A stretch of 64,000 nucleotides of DNA from Paenibacillus xylanexedens (GCF_007676705.1 NZ_VEBF01000009.1:1-64000); one strand, 5' to 3'; positions 26,465 to 35,290 are shown, counted from the first letter of the stretch. Notes: a model not told the origin generated them from the sequence alone. Program-made: numbers and translations.

Positions 26465-26495
26465 GGAGGTGAATCCCTCAACCTGAGGGAAATCA
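26465..26495 (+). promoter_or_regulatory. Ribosome site separated from TTG start by a 17-nt hairpin (copy 2)
   Basis: GGAGG (26465-26469) lies 26 nt before TTG at 26496. A perfect six-pair hairpin at 26474-26490 (TCCCTC with GAGGGA, loop of five) again leaves exactly 9 nt. One pair differs from copy 1 in a way that improves pairing (T-A for T-G), and one extra C-G pair is added. Confidence 0.78.
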
Positions 26496-27578
26496 TTGGA
26501 CGGAATAATAGCCTTGAATTTATTTTTAGTAGCCGTATTTATAGGTCTGACAGCCTTTTTCGTTGGAGCCGAATTTGCAATTCTTAAAGTACGGATGTCC
26601 CGAATCGATCAATTGATCTCGGAAGGGAACAAAAAGGCAGTACTGGCCAAAAAAGTGGCGCACAACCTGGATTATTATCTGTCTGCATGTCAATTGGGGA
26701 TTACCATCACGGCGCTGGTATTGGGAGCACTGGGTGAACCTACCGTTGAGAAAATGCTGCATCCGCTGTTTGAGCGAATGGAAGTTCCAGCGGCGTTGTC
26801 TACCGTGCTTTCCTACGGTATCGCTCTGGCAATCATTACGTTCCTGCACGTAGTTATTGGTGAATTGGCACCGAAAACCCTGGCGATCCAGTTTGCAGAG
26901 AGAATGACGTTGTTGCTGGCACCACCACTGTACTGGTTCGGTAAAATCATGAATCCGTTCATCTATGCATTGAATGGAGCTGCACGTCTGTTGCTTGGCA
27001 TATTCGGTGTAAAACCTGCCGGACATGATACCGTTCACTCGGAAGAAGAGCTGAAGCTGATTATGGCACAGAGCTATGAGAGTGGCGAGATCAACCAGAC
27101 GGAGCTGGACTACCTCAAAAACATTTTTGCTTTTGATGAGCGTCTGCTTCAGGAAATTATGATTCCAAGAGATAAAATCGTTACCTTGAATAAAGAAATG
27201 CCGATTGATCAGATCATTGAGACGCTGAATCGACACGAATACACGAGATACCCTGTTATTGCGAATGGGGATCAGGCTCATTTTGTTGGCTTCATTAACA
27301 CGAAAGAAATGCTGACGAGTGTGGCTGCGGGCAGAGACTTCAATATGGAGACATTTGTTCACAATACGCCGAGTTTTTCCGAGCGTTCTCCAATCAAGGA
27401 TGTACTGATCCAGATGCAGCAAAGCCGTGTACACATTGCAACCGTTAAAAACGAGGCAGGTGCTACGGTAGGTATGGTTACGATGGAGGATATCCTTGAA
27501 GAGATTGTCGGGGATATCAAGGATGAATACGAGCACAAAGATTTGGTGAATCCACCAAAAAGAATGAAACTGGTTTAA
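26496..27578 (+). CDS. CNNM/CorC-type membrane protein with CBS pair, short form
   Basis: A 360-residue paralogue of the preceding gene, with the same DUF21 membrane domain (MDGIIALNLFLVAVFIGL) and CBS pair (MIPRDKIVTL; VTMEDILEEIVGDIKDEYE). It stops right after the CBS pair, so the C-terminal CorC_HlyC domain is absent. The end is clean (DLVNPPKRMKLV, then TAA) and there is no leftover domain in the 3' DNA. It is probably a real short form, not a frameshift. It has a TTG start and the hairpin-spaced ribosome site. Confidence 0.88.
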   Translation: MDGIIALNLFLVAVFIGLTAFFVGAEFAILKVRMSRIDQLISEGNKKAVLAKKVAHNLDYYLSACQLGITITALVLGALGEPTVEKMLHPLFERMEVPAALSTVLSYGIALAIITFLHVVIGELAPKTLAIQFAERMTLLLAPPLYWFGKIMNPFIYALNGAARLLLGIFGVKPAGHDTVHSEEELKLIMAQSYESGEINQTELDYLKNIFAFDERLLQEIMIPRDKIVTLNKEMPIDQIIETLNRHEYTRYPVIANGDQAHFVGFINTKEMLTSVAAGRDFNMETFVHNTPSFSERSPIKDVLIQMQQSRVHIATVKNEAGATVGMVTMEDILEEIVGDIKDEYEHKDLVNPPKRMKLV

Positions 27579-27636
27579 GAAGCAGTGATACAAATGTAAT
27601 ACACGAATAACGAAGCAACGTAATCGTTCTAACGGT

Positions 27637-27676
27637 AAGCAGGTTCCCGATGTGATCGGGGACCTGCTTTTTGTAT
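27637..27676 (+). terminator. Rho-independent terminator
   Basis: GCAGGTTCCCGAT pairs with ATCGGGGACCTGC around a GTG loop and is followed by TTTTTG. Confidence 0.93.
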
Positions 27677-27701
27677 TAAATCTTAATTTTAAAATAAAAG
27701 C

Positions 27702-27757
27702 TTGCATAATGTAGTCCAATGGATTAATATAAATTTAAAGAATCTTAATTTAAAGAT
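27702..27757 (+). promoter_or_regulatory. Promoter with MhqR-like operator for the mhqO-mhqD pair
   Basis: TTGCAT (27702) and TAATAT (27725) are 17 bp apart. Just downstream, ATCTTAATTTAAAGAT (27742-27757) is an imperfect inverted repeat that agrees at 11 of 16 positions with the B. subtilis MhqR box as I recall it (ATCTCGAATTCGAGAT). Its position over the start of transcription suits repression. Confidence 0.5.
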
Positions 27758-27831
27758 AAATAACGAAAAAGCAATAAATAAAAGAAGCAAAAACAACCTA
27801 TGATACAACTAAAACCAAGGGAGTGGAGATT

Positions 27832-28782
27832 ATGTTCAGAACTTCAGGAATTCATCACATTACAGCTTTTGTAGACGATGCACAGAAAAATGTTGATTTT
27901 TACGCAGGTGTATTGGCACTCAGACTGGTGAAAAAAACAATTAACTTTGATGCACCTGACGTGTATCACTTGTATTACGGGAATGAGCAGGGTGCACCGG
28001 GCACAATCATTACCTTTTTCCCACAGCAAAATTCAAGAAGAGGTGTCATTGGTTCCGGTCAGACTGGAGTTACCGTATATGCGGTTCCTGTAGGAAGCCT
28101 GCCTTTCTGGAAAGAACGTCTTGCTTCCTTCGATATTCCATATGAAAATAAAACCAGATTCGGTGAGCAATACATTCGTTTCTTCGACAAAGGCGGTCTG
28201 CTGCTTGAACTGGTTGAGCGCGAAGGTGGTCAGCCAAGCAGCTGGACTTTCAACGGTGTGACACCGGAGCATGCCATCAAAGGATTTGGCGGAGCCGTAT
28301 TGTTCAGCCACGTTCCTGAGAAAACCATGGACGTCTTGGTGAGCAAACTGGGTCTGGAGCAAGTCGGTGAAGAGAACGGACTCCTTCGTCTTCAGGCAAG
28401 TGGCGATATTGGTCAGATCATCGATATTCAGTCCACAGGCATCCAACGCGGGATTGGCGGAGCCGGAACAGTCCACCATATTGCATGGCGTGCGAAAGAT
28501 TACGCGGAGCATGAACAAATTCAGCAGGATCTTGAACAAACGGGATATCATCCAACGCCGGTCATTGACCGTCAATATTTCAACGCTGTGTATTTCCGGG
28601 AGCCGGGAGGTATACTGTTCGAACTGGCTACGGATCCTCCGGGATTTGCACGGGATGAACCAGCAGAGAGCATGGGTGAGAAACTGATGTTGCCTGAATG
28701 GTATGAGCCACAGCGCGAGCAGATTGAACAATTGTTGCCACGAATTGAAGTACGTGAATGGAAAGGAGAGTCCAAATCATGA
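27832..28782 (+). CDS. mhqO: Ring-cleaving dioxygenase of the glyoxalase fold, MhqO-like
   Basis: The 316-residue protein has two vicinal-oxygen-chelate halves. The metal ligands are probably the His in GIHHITAF, the His in VHHIAWRA and the Glu near GGILFELATDPPGF. It closely follows the MhqO layout (DAQKNVDFYAGVLALRLVKKTINFDAPDVYHLYY). MhqO is a presumed hydroquinone-specific extradiol dioxygenase in B. subtilis. ATG at 27832 follows AAGGGAG; an in-frame GTG at 27823 lies inside the ribosome site. It overlaps the next gene by four bases, which fits joint quinone detoxification. Confidence 0.85.
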   Translation: MFRTSGIHHITAFVDDAQKNVDFYAGVLALRLVKKTINFDAPDVYHLYYGNEQGAPGTIITFFPQQNSRRGVIGSGQTGVTVYAVPVGSLPFWKERLASFDIPYENKTRFGEQYIRFFDKGGLLLELVEREGGQPSSWTFNGVTPEHAIKGFGGAVLFSHVPEKTMDVLVSKLGLEQVGEENGLLRLQASGDIGQIIDIQSTGIQRGIGGAGTVHHIAWRAKDYAEHEQIQQDLEQTGYHPTPVIDRQYFNAVYFREPGGILFELATDPPGFARDEPAESMGEKLMLPEWYEPQREQIEQLLPRIEVREWKGESKS

Positions 28783-29402
28783 CCACAACCAATACAATGA
28801 AACATATCTATAAAGCAGGTGCTCAGCCAGATGCGCCAACAATCCTGTTGCTTCATGGCACAGGTGGAACCGAGAATGATCTGGTTGGTCTGGCGGAGAT
28901 GATCGCACCAGGAGCTGGCATACTTGGGGTGCGGGGGAACGTATCGGAGAACGGGATGCCCCGTTTCTTCCGTCGCTTGGCCGAAGGTGTTTTTGATGAA
29001 GAGGATCTGATTGCTCGTACGGCTGAGCTGAGATCTTTTGTCGATGCAGCTGCGGTAGAATACGGCTTCGATCGGTCCAACGTGTATGCACTGGGTTACT
29101 CTAATGGTGCCAACATTGCGGCAAGCCTGATCTTCCATCAAACAGATGTATTCAAAGGTGCAATCTTGCATCATCCGATGGTACCGCTGCGCGGACTGGA
29201 ATTGCCGGATCTGAAAGGTCTGCCGGTGTTCATTGGTGCGGGCGAGAATGATCCGATTGTGCCAAGACGTGAAACGGAGGAACTTGCTTCGCTGCTCAGC
29301 GGTGCAGGTGCCGATGTAAACACGCATTGGGAGCGTCAGGGTCATCAGTTAACTCGTACCGAAGCAGAAGCTGCGGCAGCTTGGTTTAAGACACAGGCGT
29401 AA
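28779..29402 (+). CDS. mhqD: Carboxylesterase/hydrolase, MhqD-like
   Basis: The 207-residue alpha/beta hydrolase has LLLHGTGGTENDL, the nucleophile elbow GYSNGAN, GAGENDPIVP with the Asp and RQGHQLT with the His. The block GVRGNVSENGMPRFFRRLAEGVFDE is very characteristic of MhqD, a hydroquinone-stress hydrolase. ATG at 28779 follows AAAGGAGAG and overlaps the mhqO stop (ATGA). In B. subtilis the two genes sit in separate MhqR-controlled operons; here they are one. No mhqR gene is in the window. Confidence 0.85.
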   Translation: MTTTNTMKHIYKAGAQPDAPTILLLHGTGGTENDLVGLAEMIAPGAGILGVRGNVSENGMPRFFRRLAEGVFDEEDLIARTAELRSFVDAAAVEYGFDRSNVYALGYSNGANIAASLIFHQTDVFKGAILHHPMVPLRGLELPDLKGLPVFIGAGENDPIVPRRETEELASLLSGAGADVNTHWERQGHQLTRTEAEAAAAWFKTQA

Positions 29403-29466
29403 ATTGGGTGTTTCCTTATTGAATGAGCGGTATGTTTAATCCTAGGTATTGTTAAGCTAAAGCAGT

Positions 29467-29512
29467 TAAAAACAGCCCTGATTGTAATTGAAATCGGGCT
29501 GTTTTTTTATAT
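29467..29512 (+). terminator. Rho-independent terminator after mhqD
   Basis: AACAGCCCTGATT pairs with AAATCGGGCTGTT around a short loop and is followed by seven T. Confidence 0.93.
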
Positions 29513-29619
29513 TTTTATTGTTGGGTTGTGAAGCAAATGAAGAGCCGCTGTTATGTAAGCGTGACGAGTGGGGTAAACATTTGAATATGCAACAGTTGAC
29601 GATGTATTCTTGTTATATT

Positions 29620-29665
29620 ACATCTGGGGATACAGCGATCGGAAGGTTGTTCTGTCATCGGAGTG
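29620..29665 (+). repeat. Structured intergenic repeat, copy E (3' half only)
   Basis: Only the 3' half of the repeat is kept: CATCTGGGGATACAGCGATC, then GGAAGGTTGTTCTGTCATCGG. The matching 5' arm and the GCGTTCGCCT block are missing. The rest of the 304-bp gap (29403-29706) holds the mhqD terminator and nothing else recognised. Confidence 0.7.
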
Positions 29666-29706
29666 AAGAGTGAATTGCATCAACATCATGAACTGGAGGG
29701 GTTAAT

Positions 29707-31998
29707 GTGGAACGTAACATCAAGGAACTGGTACAGCGTATGACACTGGAAGAAAAAGCGGGCATGTGCTCGGGACTGGACTTTTGGCATCTGAAAGGGG
29801 TGGAGCGTCTTGGCATTCCATCCATCATGGTGACGGACGGACCTCATGGGCTTCGCAAGCAGGATGGGAGTGCGGATCATCTAGGTCTGACGTCGAGCGT
29901 GCCTGCAACCTGTTTCCCGTCTGCGGCAGGACTGGCTAGTTCATGGGACAAGGAGCTGGCGCGTCAGGTCGGGGTGGCTTTGGGAGAGGAATGTCAGGCC
30001 GAGGATGTAGCGGTACTGCTTGGACCCGGTGTAAATATTAAACGTTCCCCATTAGGCGGACGTAACTTTGAATACTTTTCCGAAGATCCGTTGTTATCTA
30101 CGCAGATGGCTACCGGTCATATTCAGGGTGTGCAGAGCCAGGGTGTGGGTACGTCTCTCAAACACTTTGCAGTTAATAATCAGGAAGAACGGCGCATGTC
30201 GATTGATGCGGTGGTGGATGAACGGACGCTGCGCGAGATATATCTGGCGAGTTTCGAAGGTGCGGTGAAGGATGGACAGCCGTGGACAGTAATGTGTTCC
30301 TACAACAAGGTGAACGGTACGTATGCAGGTGAGAATGAATGGTTACTTACGGATATTCTGAAAGACGAATGGGGTCACGAAGGTCTTGTGGTATCAGACT
30401 GGGGTGCGGTCAACGAACGTGCAGACGCACTTGCAGCAGGACTGGAACTGGAGATGCCAACAAGCGGTGGAATCGGTGAGCGTAAAGTGATTGATGCCGT
30501 AGAGAGCGGACAACTGCCGCTGGACAAGCTGGATCGGGCGGTGGAGCGTCTGCTTACGCTGATCTTCAATGCTGTTGATCAAAAGCAAGAAGGGGCTACA
30601 TATAACAAGGATGAGCATCACCACCTTGCGCGCAAGGTGGCAGCCGAGAGTATGGTTTTGCTGAAAAATGAAGAAGGTCTCCTGCCGCTGGAGCGTGAAG
30701 GCGAAGTGGCGTTAATCGGGGCATTTGCGCGTAAACCTCGCTTCCAGGGCGGCGGCAGTTCCCATATTAATCCGACCAAAGTGGATGATATTGTGGAAGA
30801 GATGACACAGGTGGCTGGCGAAGGTGTAACCTTCTCGTATGCCCCGGGTTATCGGATTGAAGCGGATGATGTGGATGAAACGTTAATGCATGAGGCTGTT
30901 CAGGCAGCACAGTCGGCGCATACCGCCGTGGTGTTCGTCGGATTGCCGGATCGTTATGAATCCGAAGGGTATGATCGTGCCCATCTGCGTCTGCCTGACA
31001 ATCATATTCGGTTGATCGAAGAGATTGCAAAGGTTCAATCACGTGTGGTCGTGGTTCTGAGTAACGGATCCCCAGTGGAGATGCCATGGCTGCCTCAAGT
31101 ACAAGCAGTGCTTGAAGCTTATCTTGGTGGACAGGCCGTTGGTGGAGCGATAGCTGATCTGTTGTATGGAGAGGTGAATCCGTCCGGTAAACTGGCAGAG
31201 ACATTCCCTGCCAAGCTCAGCCATAATCCATCCTACTTGAATTTCCCGGGTGAAGGGGATCGTGTTGATTACCGGGAAGGCATCTTTGTTGGTTACCGCT
31301 ATTATGACAAAAAAGAACTGGAGCCACTGTTCCCGTTTGGTTATGGACTGAGTTATACGACATTTGAATATGCAGATCTGAAGGTAGATCGCACAGAACT
31401 GACGGATCAGGATGAAGTGAATGTACATGTTCGGATTACCAATACCGGAGATATCGCTGGCAAGGAGATTGTACAGCTGTATGTCAGCGACATACAGAGC
31501 ACAGTTATTCGTCCGGTCAAAGAACTGAAAGCTTTTGCCAAGGTGGCTCTTGAACCTGAAGAGTCAAAAGTAGTGAGCTTTACACTAAACAAGCGTTCAT
31601 TCGCCTATTACAACGTAGATATGAAGGACTGGCATGTGGAGACCGGAGAGTTCGATATTCAGGTAGGCAGTTCCTCACGGGACATTCATGTGCACACACG
31701 TGTGAACGTAGAGTCTACAGCGACATTCCTTCCAACCTATACGCGTAATAGTACATTGGGTGATATCCAGCGTAATCCTGCTCACAAACAGCTGTTGGGC
31801 CAAGCTTTGCAACAATTCCAGGAAGCCAGTGGGTTCGGCGGTGATGATGCCGGGGATCATGCAGATATGATGGATGCGATGATGAAATATATGCCACTGC
31901 GTGCACTGGTTGCGTTTAGCGGTGGGGCCATGACGGAAGAAGCGATGAATGAACTTCTGGAGAAGCTGAACAACAAGGATCATGGTATTCGGGGATAA
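29707..31998 (+). CDS. Glycoside hydrolase family 3, beta-glucosidase-like
   Basis: A 763-residue enzyme without signal peptide, so probably cytoplasmic and acting on imported oligosaccharides. The GH3 N-terminal barrel holds the nucleophile Asp231 in GLVVSDWGAV and the substrate-binding KHFAVNNQEERR. The C-terminal domain (about 310-560) has the probable acid/base Glu in YESEGYDR. A fibronectin III-like domain follows at about 590-660. The start is GTG at 29707, 7 bases after GGAGG; the overlapping ATG at 29705 is out of frame. The last 80 residues (Met- and Asp-rich) extend past the usual end. Exact specificity is not certain. Confidence 0.92.
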   Translation: MERNIKELVQRMTLEEKAGMCSGLDFWHLKGVERLGIPSIMVTDGPHGLRKQDGSADHLGLTSSVPATCFPSAAGLASSWDKELARQVGVALGEECQAEDVAVLLGPGVNIKRSPLGGRNFEYFSEDPLLSTQMATGHIQGVQSQGVGTSLKHFAVNNQEERRMSIDAVVDERTLREIYLASFEGAVKDGQPWTVMCSYNKVNGTYAGENEWLLTDILKDEWGHEGLVVSDWGAVNERADALAAGLELEMPTSGGIGERKVIDAVESGQLPLDKLDRAVERLLTLIFNAVDQKQEGATYNKDEHHHLARKVAAESMVLLKNEEGLLPLEREGEVALIGAFARKPRFQGGGSSHINPTKVDDIVEEMTQVAGEGVTFSYAPGYRIEADDVDETLMHEAVQAAQSAHTAVVFVGLPDRYESEGYDRAHLRLPDNHIRLIEEIAKVQSRVVVVLSNGSPVEMPWLPQVQAVLEAYLGGQAVGGAIADLLYGEVNPSGKLAETFPAKLSHNPSYLNFPGEGDRVDYREGIFVGYRYYDKKELEPLFPFGYGLSYTTFEYADLKVDRTELTDQDEVNVHVRITNTGDIAGKEIVQLYVSDIQSTVIRPVKELKAFAKVALEPEESKVVSFTLNKRSFAYYNVDMKDWHVETGEFDIQVGSSSRDIHVHTRVNVESTATFLPTYTRNSTLGDIQRNPAHKQLLGQALQQFQEASGFGGDDAGDHADMMDAMMKYMPLRALVAFSGGAMTEEAMNELLEKLNNKDHGIRG

Positions 31999-32125
31999 GG
32001 GGCTGCGTCCTTAAACCGAGTATGCGTCCATCCTGGCTTAAGCGATTATGCAATCCGTGCAGGAATTGCGCACGAAGCAACAAGAATGTGTATGAGGGCC
32101 AGCCGCATAGTGGCTGGGACAGTTA

Positions 32126-32160
32126 CCCGATCCGATCATGGATCGGGTTTTCTTTTTCAC
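32126..32160 (+). terminator. Rho-independent terminator after the GH3 gene
   Basis: CCCGATCC pairs with GGATCGGG and is followed by TTTTCTTTTT. A second hairpin (CCAGCC/GGCTGG, about 32100-32122) lies just before it. The rest of the 31999-32250 spacer shows nothing else. Confidence 0.88.
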
Positions 32161-32256
32161 AAGAAAAAAGGAGGCTTATCAGAACGGTGGGGTGGGGAAT
32201 GATCCTTAAAACGTGATAGAAGTGACAGGACGGCTGTAACTTGCTGAGCAACATGG

Positions 32257-32308
32257 TTGTCGTAAAGCATGGATTATTCTATAATGAAGTAATTGATAAT
32301 CATTTTCA
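32257..32308 (+). promoter_or_regulatory. Promoter with overlapping Fur box
   Basis: TTGTCG (32257) and TATAAT (32280) are 17 bp apart, giving a start of transcription near 32291. TGATAATCATTTTCA (32294-32308) matches the Bacillus Fur 7-1-7 box at 14 of 15 positions. It lies over the first transcribed bases, a standard repression site. Confidence 0.75.
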
Positions 32309-32354
32309 ATTAGATTCGGTGAAAGATGACTATGCACGTAATCAGGAGGGGAAC

Positions 32355-33245
32355 ATGAATCCTAACCCTAGCTCACATACGTTTGGTTCAAGTGCGTTTG
32401 TTCAGACCCGCGATGGTCGCAAACTACATTATATGTCCAGGGGAACAGGCGATCTGACAGTGGTGTTTGAGTCCGGTATGGGCGCCTCCAGATCGAACTG
32501 GGGACTGGTTGCACCAGCCATTGCTGAGCATGTACGCGCAGTCGTGTATGATAGGGCAGGCGCAGGACGAAGTGACGTCGACTCGGCTCCGCGCAGTCTT
32601 GAACGCATTGCAGGAGATCTAGGGGATCTGCTGACTGCGTTGGGCCCGGGCCCATTCATTCTGGTTGGACATAGCTGGGGAGGTCCAATCGTACGGGCTG
32701 CTGCGGCTGCACATCGGTCTCGATTACGAGGTATTATTCTGGTTGATCCATCAGACGAGCATTGTGAATTGTATTTTTCGAACACGGCCAAAAAGAGTTT
32801 TGCCCTCAATGGTTTCCTCATTCCAATCATGGCGCGCACAGGCTTATACCGGTTGCTCGGCAGCAAGGCTGGACGCGTTCAGCCTGACGATGTGGCGGCG
32901 GATCACCTCAAGGAGGATTTCACTGTACAGGCAGCCAGCACGATGCTTGCGGAAGGCAAAACATTTCTGAATGACATGGCAGCGCTGCTGGAACATCCTC
33001 CAGCTCTGGGTGATCTGGAAGTCAGCGTGATCTCGGGTACGAAACCGGGCAAGGCAGAGGGGAAAATCAGACCAGCCCTCATCACGGCGCATCGCCATAC
33101 GGTGAGCCAGTTGTCTAATGGGAGATGGATTGGAGCCGATCAGTCCGGTCATATGGTTATGTATACAGACCCACAGGTCATTATTGATGAAATTTTACGA
33201 ATGATAAATGATGAGAGCTCAGGCGCAAGAACAGAACAAAAGTGA
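32355..33245 (+). CDS. Alpha/beta hydrolase, probably iron-regulated
   Basis: A 296-residue alpha/beta hydrolase with the oxyanion region VVFESGMGASRSNW, the nucleophile elbow VGHSWGG (Ser107), LVDPSDEH and a late His in GADQSGHMVMY. No signal peptide is seen. ATG at 32355 follows AGGAGGGG; a longer frame upstream crosses the promoter and Fur box and is not coding. The Fur box suggests induction in low iron, which would suit a siderophore esterase, but nothing in the protein proves that. No transporter gene is adjacent. Confidence 0.85.
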   Translation: MNPNPSSHTFGSSAFVQTRDGRKLHYMSRGTGDLTVVFESGMGASRSNWGLVAPAIAEHVRAVVYDRAGAGRSDVDSAPRSLERIAGDLGDLLTALGPGPFILVGHSWGGPIVRAAAAAHRSRLRGIILVDPSDEHCELYFSNTAKKSFALNGFLIPIMARTGLYRLLGSKAGRVQPDDVAADHLKEDFTVQAASTMLAEGKTFLNDMAALLEHPPALGDLEVSVISGTKPGKAEGKIRPALITAHRHTVSQLSNGRWIGADQSGHMVMYTDPQVIIDEILRMINDESSGARTEQK

Positions 33246-33308
33246 TACAATACAAAGAAAAGCAGTGCGCGACATTGCTAGACCATAAAAGCGGAGTGTG
33301 GAGACAAC

Positions 33309-34601
33309 ATGAAACCAGTTGAACAAGAACCAACGGGAACCACAAGTCCCGGTCGTGCCAGTGTTGGCATGGAAGATATCGTGCGCGCACATCATGTGCT
33401 GCGTGAGGTCATTGTAAGAACGCCGTTGCAGCGGGATGCTGTATTGTCGGCCAAATATAACTGTAATGTGTATCTGAAAAGGGAAGACCTTCAAGTGGTG
33501 CGCTCGTTCAAAATTCGGGGCGCCTATAATATGATTCGCAGTCTGACACCAGTCGAGATGGAGAAGGGTATTGTCTGTGCGAGTGCAGGCAACCATGCTC
33601 AAGGTGTTGCTTTTAGCTGTAATGCGCTCGGGATTAATGGCAAAATCTTCATGCCGAGTACAACGCCGAACCAAAAGGTGAAGCAGGTACGCCGCTTTGG
33701 CGGAAACAACGTTGAAGTGGTGCTGATCGGAGATACGTATGACGATGCTTATGCAGAGGCAATGCGTGCATGTGACGAACAGGGCATGACGTTCATCCAT
33801 CCTTTTGATCAACCCAAGATCATTGCAGGTAATGGTACGGTAGCGATGGAAATCATGGAAAGTCTCGATGAGAATGCCGACTACGTGTTCGTCACGATTG
33901 GCGGCGGTGGGCTGGCAGCCGGCGTGGGAACCTATATGAAGACCGTGAGTCCAGAGACACGCATCATTGGTGTGGAGCCACTTGGGGCAGCTTCCATGAG
34001 TGAGGCGATGTTCCGCAAACAGGTTGTTACACTGGATGATATTGATAAATTCGTGGATGGTGCCGCGGTGAAACGGGTTGGTGATCTGACCTTTGAGATC
34101 TGCAGCAGTGCACTGGATGACATTGTGAAAGTGCCAGAAGGTAAAGCCTGCACGACCATTCTGGAGCTTTATAATGAAAATGCAATTGTAGTCGAGCCTG
34201 CTGGTTCCTTGGCTGTTGCGGCGCTTGAGCAATATCGTGAGCAAATTGTGGGCAAGACGGTGGTCTGCGTGATTAGCGGCGGAAACAACGATATTGACCG
34301 GATGCAGGAGATCAAGGAACGCTCCCTCATCTATGAAGGTCTGAAGTATTATTTCATGGTTAATTTCCCGCAGCGTGCAGGAGCTTTACGTGAATTCCTG
34401 GAGGAAGTTCTAGGGAAGAATGATGATATCACCCGGTTCGAATATACGAAAAAGCATGATAAGGAAAATGGCCCTGCCTTGGTGGGCATCGAGCTGATGT
34501 ACAAGGAAGATTATCACCCGCTCATTGAACGCATGAACCGCAAAGGTATCGCCTATACCGAGCTGAACAAAAATCTTAATCTGTTCAACATGTTAATCTG
34601 A
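33309..34601 (+). CDS. ilvA: Threonine ammonia-lyase (threonine dehydratase)
   Basis: IlvA deaminates threonine to 2-oxobutanoate, the first step to isoleucine. The 430-residue protein is PLP-dependent, with Lys68 in VRSFKIRGAYN and the glycine loop TIGGGGLAAG. A C-terminal ACT-like regulatory domain follows from about residue 340 (YYFMVNFPQRAGALREFLEEVLG), with one copy as in Bacillus IlvA. It overlaps the next gene by one base (TGATG). I looked for a T-box leader and found none in the 63-bp gap. Confidence 0.94.
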   Translation: MKPVEQEPTGTTSPGRASVGMEDIVRAHHVLREVIVRTPLQRDAVLSAKYNCNVYLKREDLQVVRSFKIRGAYNMIRSLTPVEMEKGIVCASAGNHAQGVAFSCNALGINGKIFMPSTTPNQKVKQVRRFGGNNVEVVLIGDTYDDAYAEAMRACDEQGMTFIHPFDQPKIIAGNGTVAMEIMESLDENADYVFVTIGGGGLAAGVGTYMKTVSPETRIIGVEPLGAASMSEAMFRKQVVTLDDIDKFVDGAAVKRVGDLTFEICSSALDDIVKVPEGKACTTILELYNENAIVVEPAGSLAVAALEQYREQIVGKTVVCVISGGNNDIDRMQEIKERSLIYEGLKYYFMVNFPQRAGALREFLEEVLGKNDDITRFEYTKKHDKENGPALVGIELMYKEDYHPLIERMNRKGIAYTELNKNLNLFNMLI

Positions 34602-35203
34602 TGAATGATTCCAAGATGCAATCAGATCACCACGAAACATCTCCTCTGATCAGACCTGCGCGCATAGAAGATGCAGATCAGGTCATTCCATTGCTGTATC
34701 AGGCGATAGGGGACATTGCATACGCGCTTGCAGGTGAGGCGGATCATGAGAAGGCGATGCAGATTTTGCAGGAGTTCTATGTGCAGGAAGACAACCGGAT
34801 TAGCTATCGTCATGTGACAGTGATGGAGCAGGATGGGCTGATCGCGGGGATTCTGGTAGCCTATGATGGCGGAGAAGCAGATCGTCTGGACCAGCCGATT
34901 CTGGATCGACCTGGACGAAGCCGGGAAGAGAAGTATGCTTTGGTTAAAGAAACCCGTCCGGGGGAGTATTATCTGGATACTCTCTCGGTAAGTGAAGCTT
35001 ATCAGGGGCAGGGCATCGGCCGGGCGCTGATGGCTGCTTTTGAGCAGCAGGGCAGAGAGCTGGGCCACTCGCAGGTATCCCTGATTGTAGAACGGGACAA
35101 CGGCCGTGCGCAAATGCTCTATGAACGGCAGGGATATGTCAAAGACGATGTGATTGTCATTGCGGGACATGCGTATAATCATATGGTCAAACCGATTCAA
35201 TAG
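34601..35203 (+). CDS. GNAT family N-acetyltransferase
   Basis: A 200-residue acetyltransferase of the GNAT fold. The acetyl-CoA loop is YQGQGIGRALMAA at about 133, preceded by the beta strand YLDTLSVSE and followed by VERDNGRAQMLYERQGY. The substrate is unknown. The ATG overlaps the ilvA stop by one base, so it is translationally coupled. That does not by itself tie it to isoleucine synthesis. Confidence 0.9.
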   Translation: MNDSKMQSDHHETSPLIRPARIEDADQVIPLLYQAIGDIAYALAGEADHEKAMQILQEFYVQEDNRISYRHVTVMEQDGLIAGILVAYDGGEADRLDQPILDRPGRSREEKYALVKETRPGEYYLDTLSVSEAYQGQGIGRALMAAFEQQGRELGHSQVSLIVERDNGRAQMLYERQGYVKDDVIVIAGHAYNHMVKPIQ

Positions 35204-35252
35204 TACAGAGCGCTGACGGATTAGTCAGTTTTGATGATAGAAGCATGAAGAA

Positions 35253-35290
35253 AACCGCCATAGGAGCGAATCCTGTGGCGGTTTTTGTTG
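35253..35290 (+). terminator. Rho-independent terminator
   Basis: AAACCGCCATAGGA pairs with TCCTGTGGCGGTTT around GCGAA and is followed by TTG. Confidence 0.92.

Noticed and set aside
33246..33308. T-box leader upstream of ilvA
   Set aside because: The 63-bp gap is far too short and has no T-box sequence or terminator.
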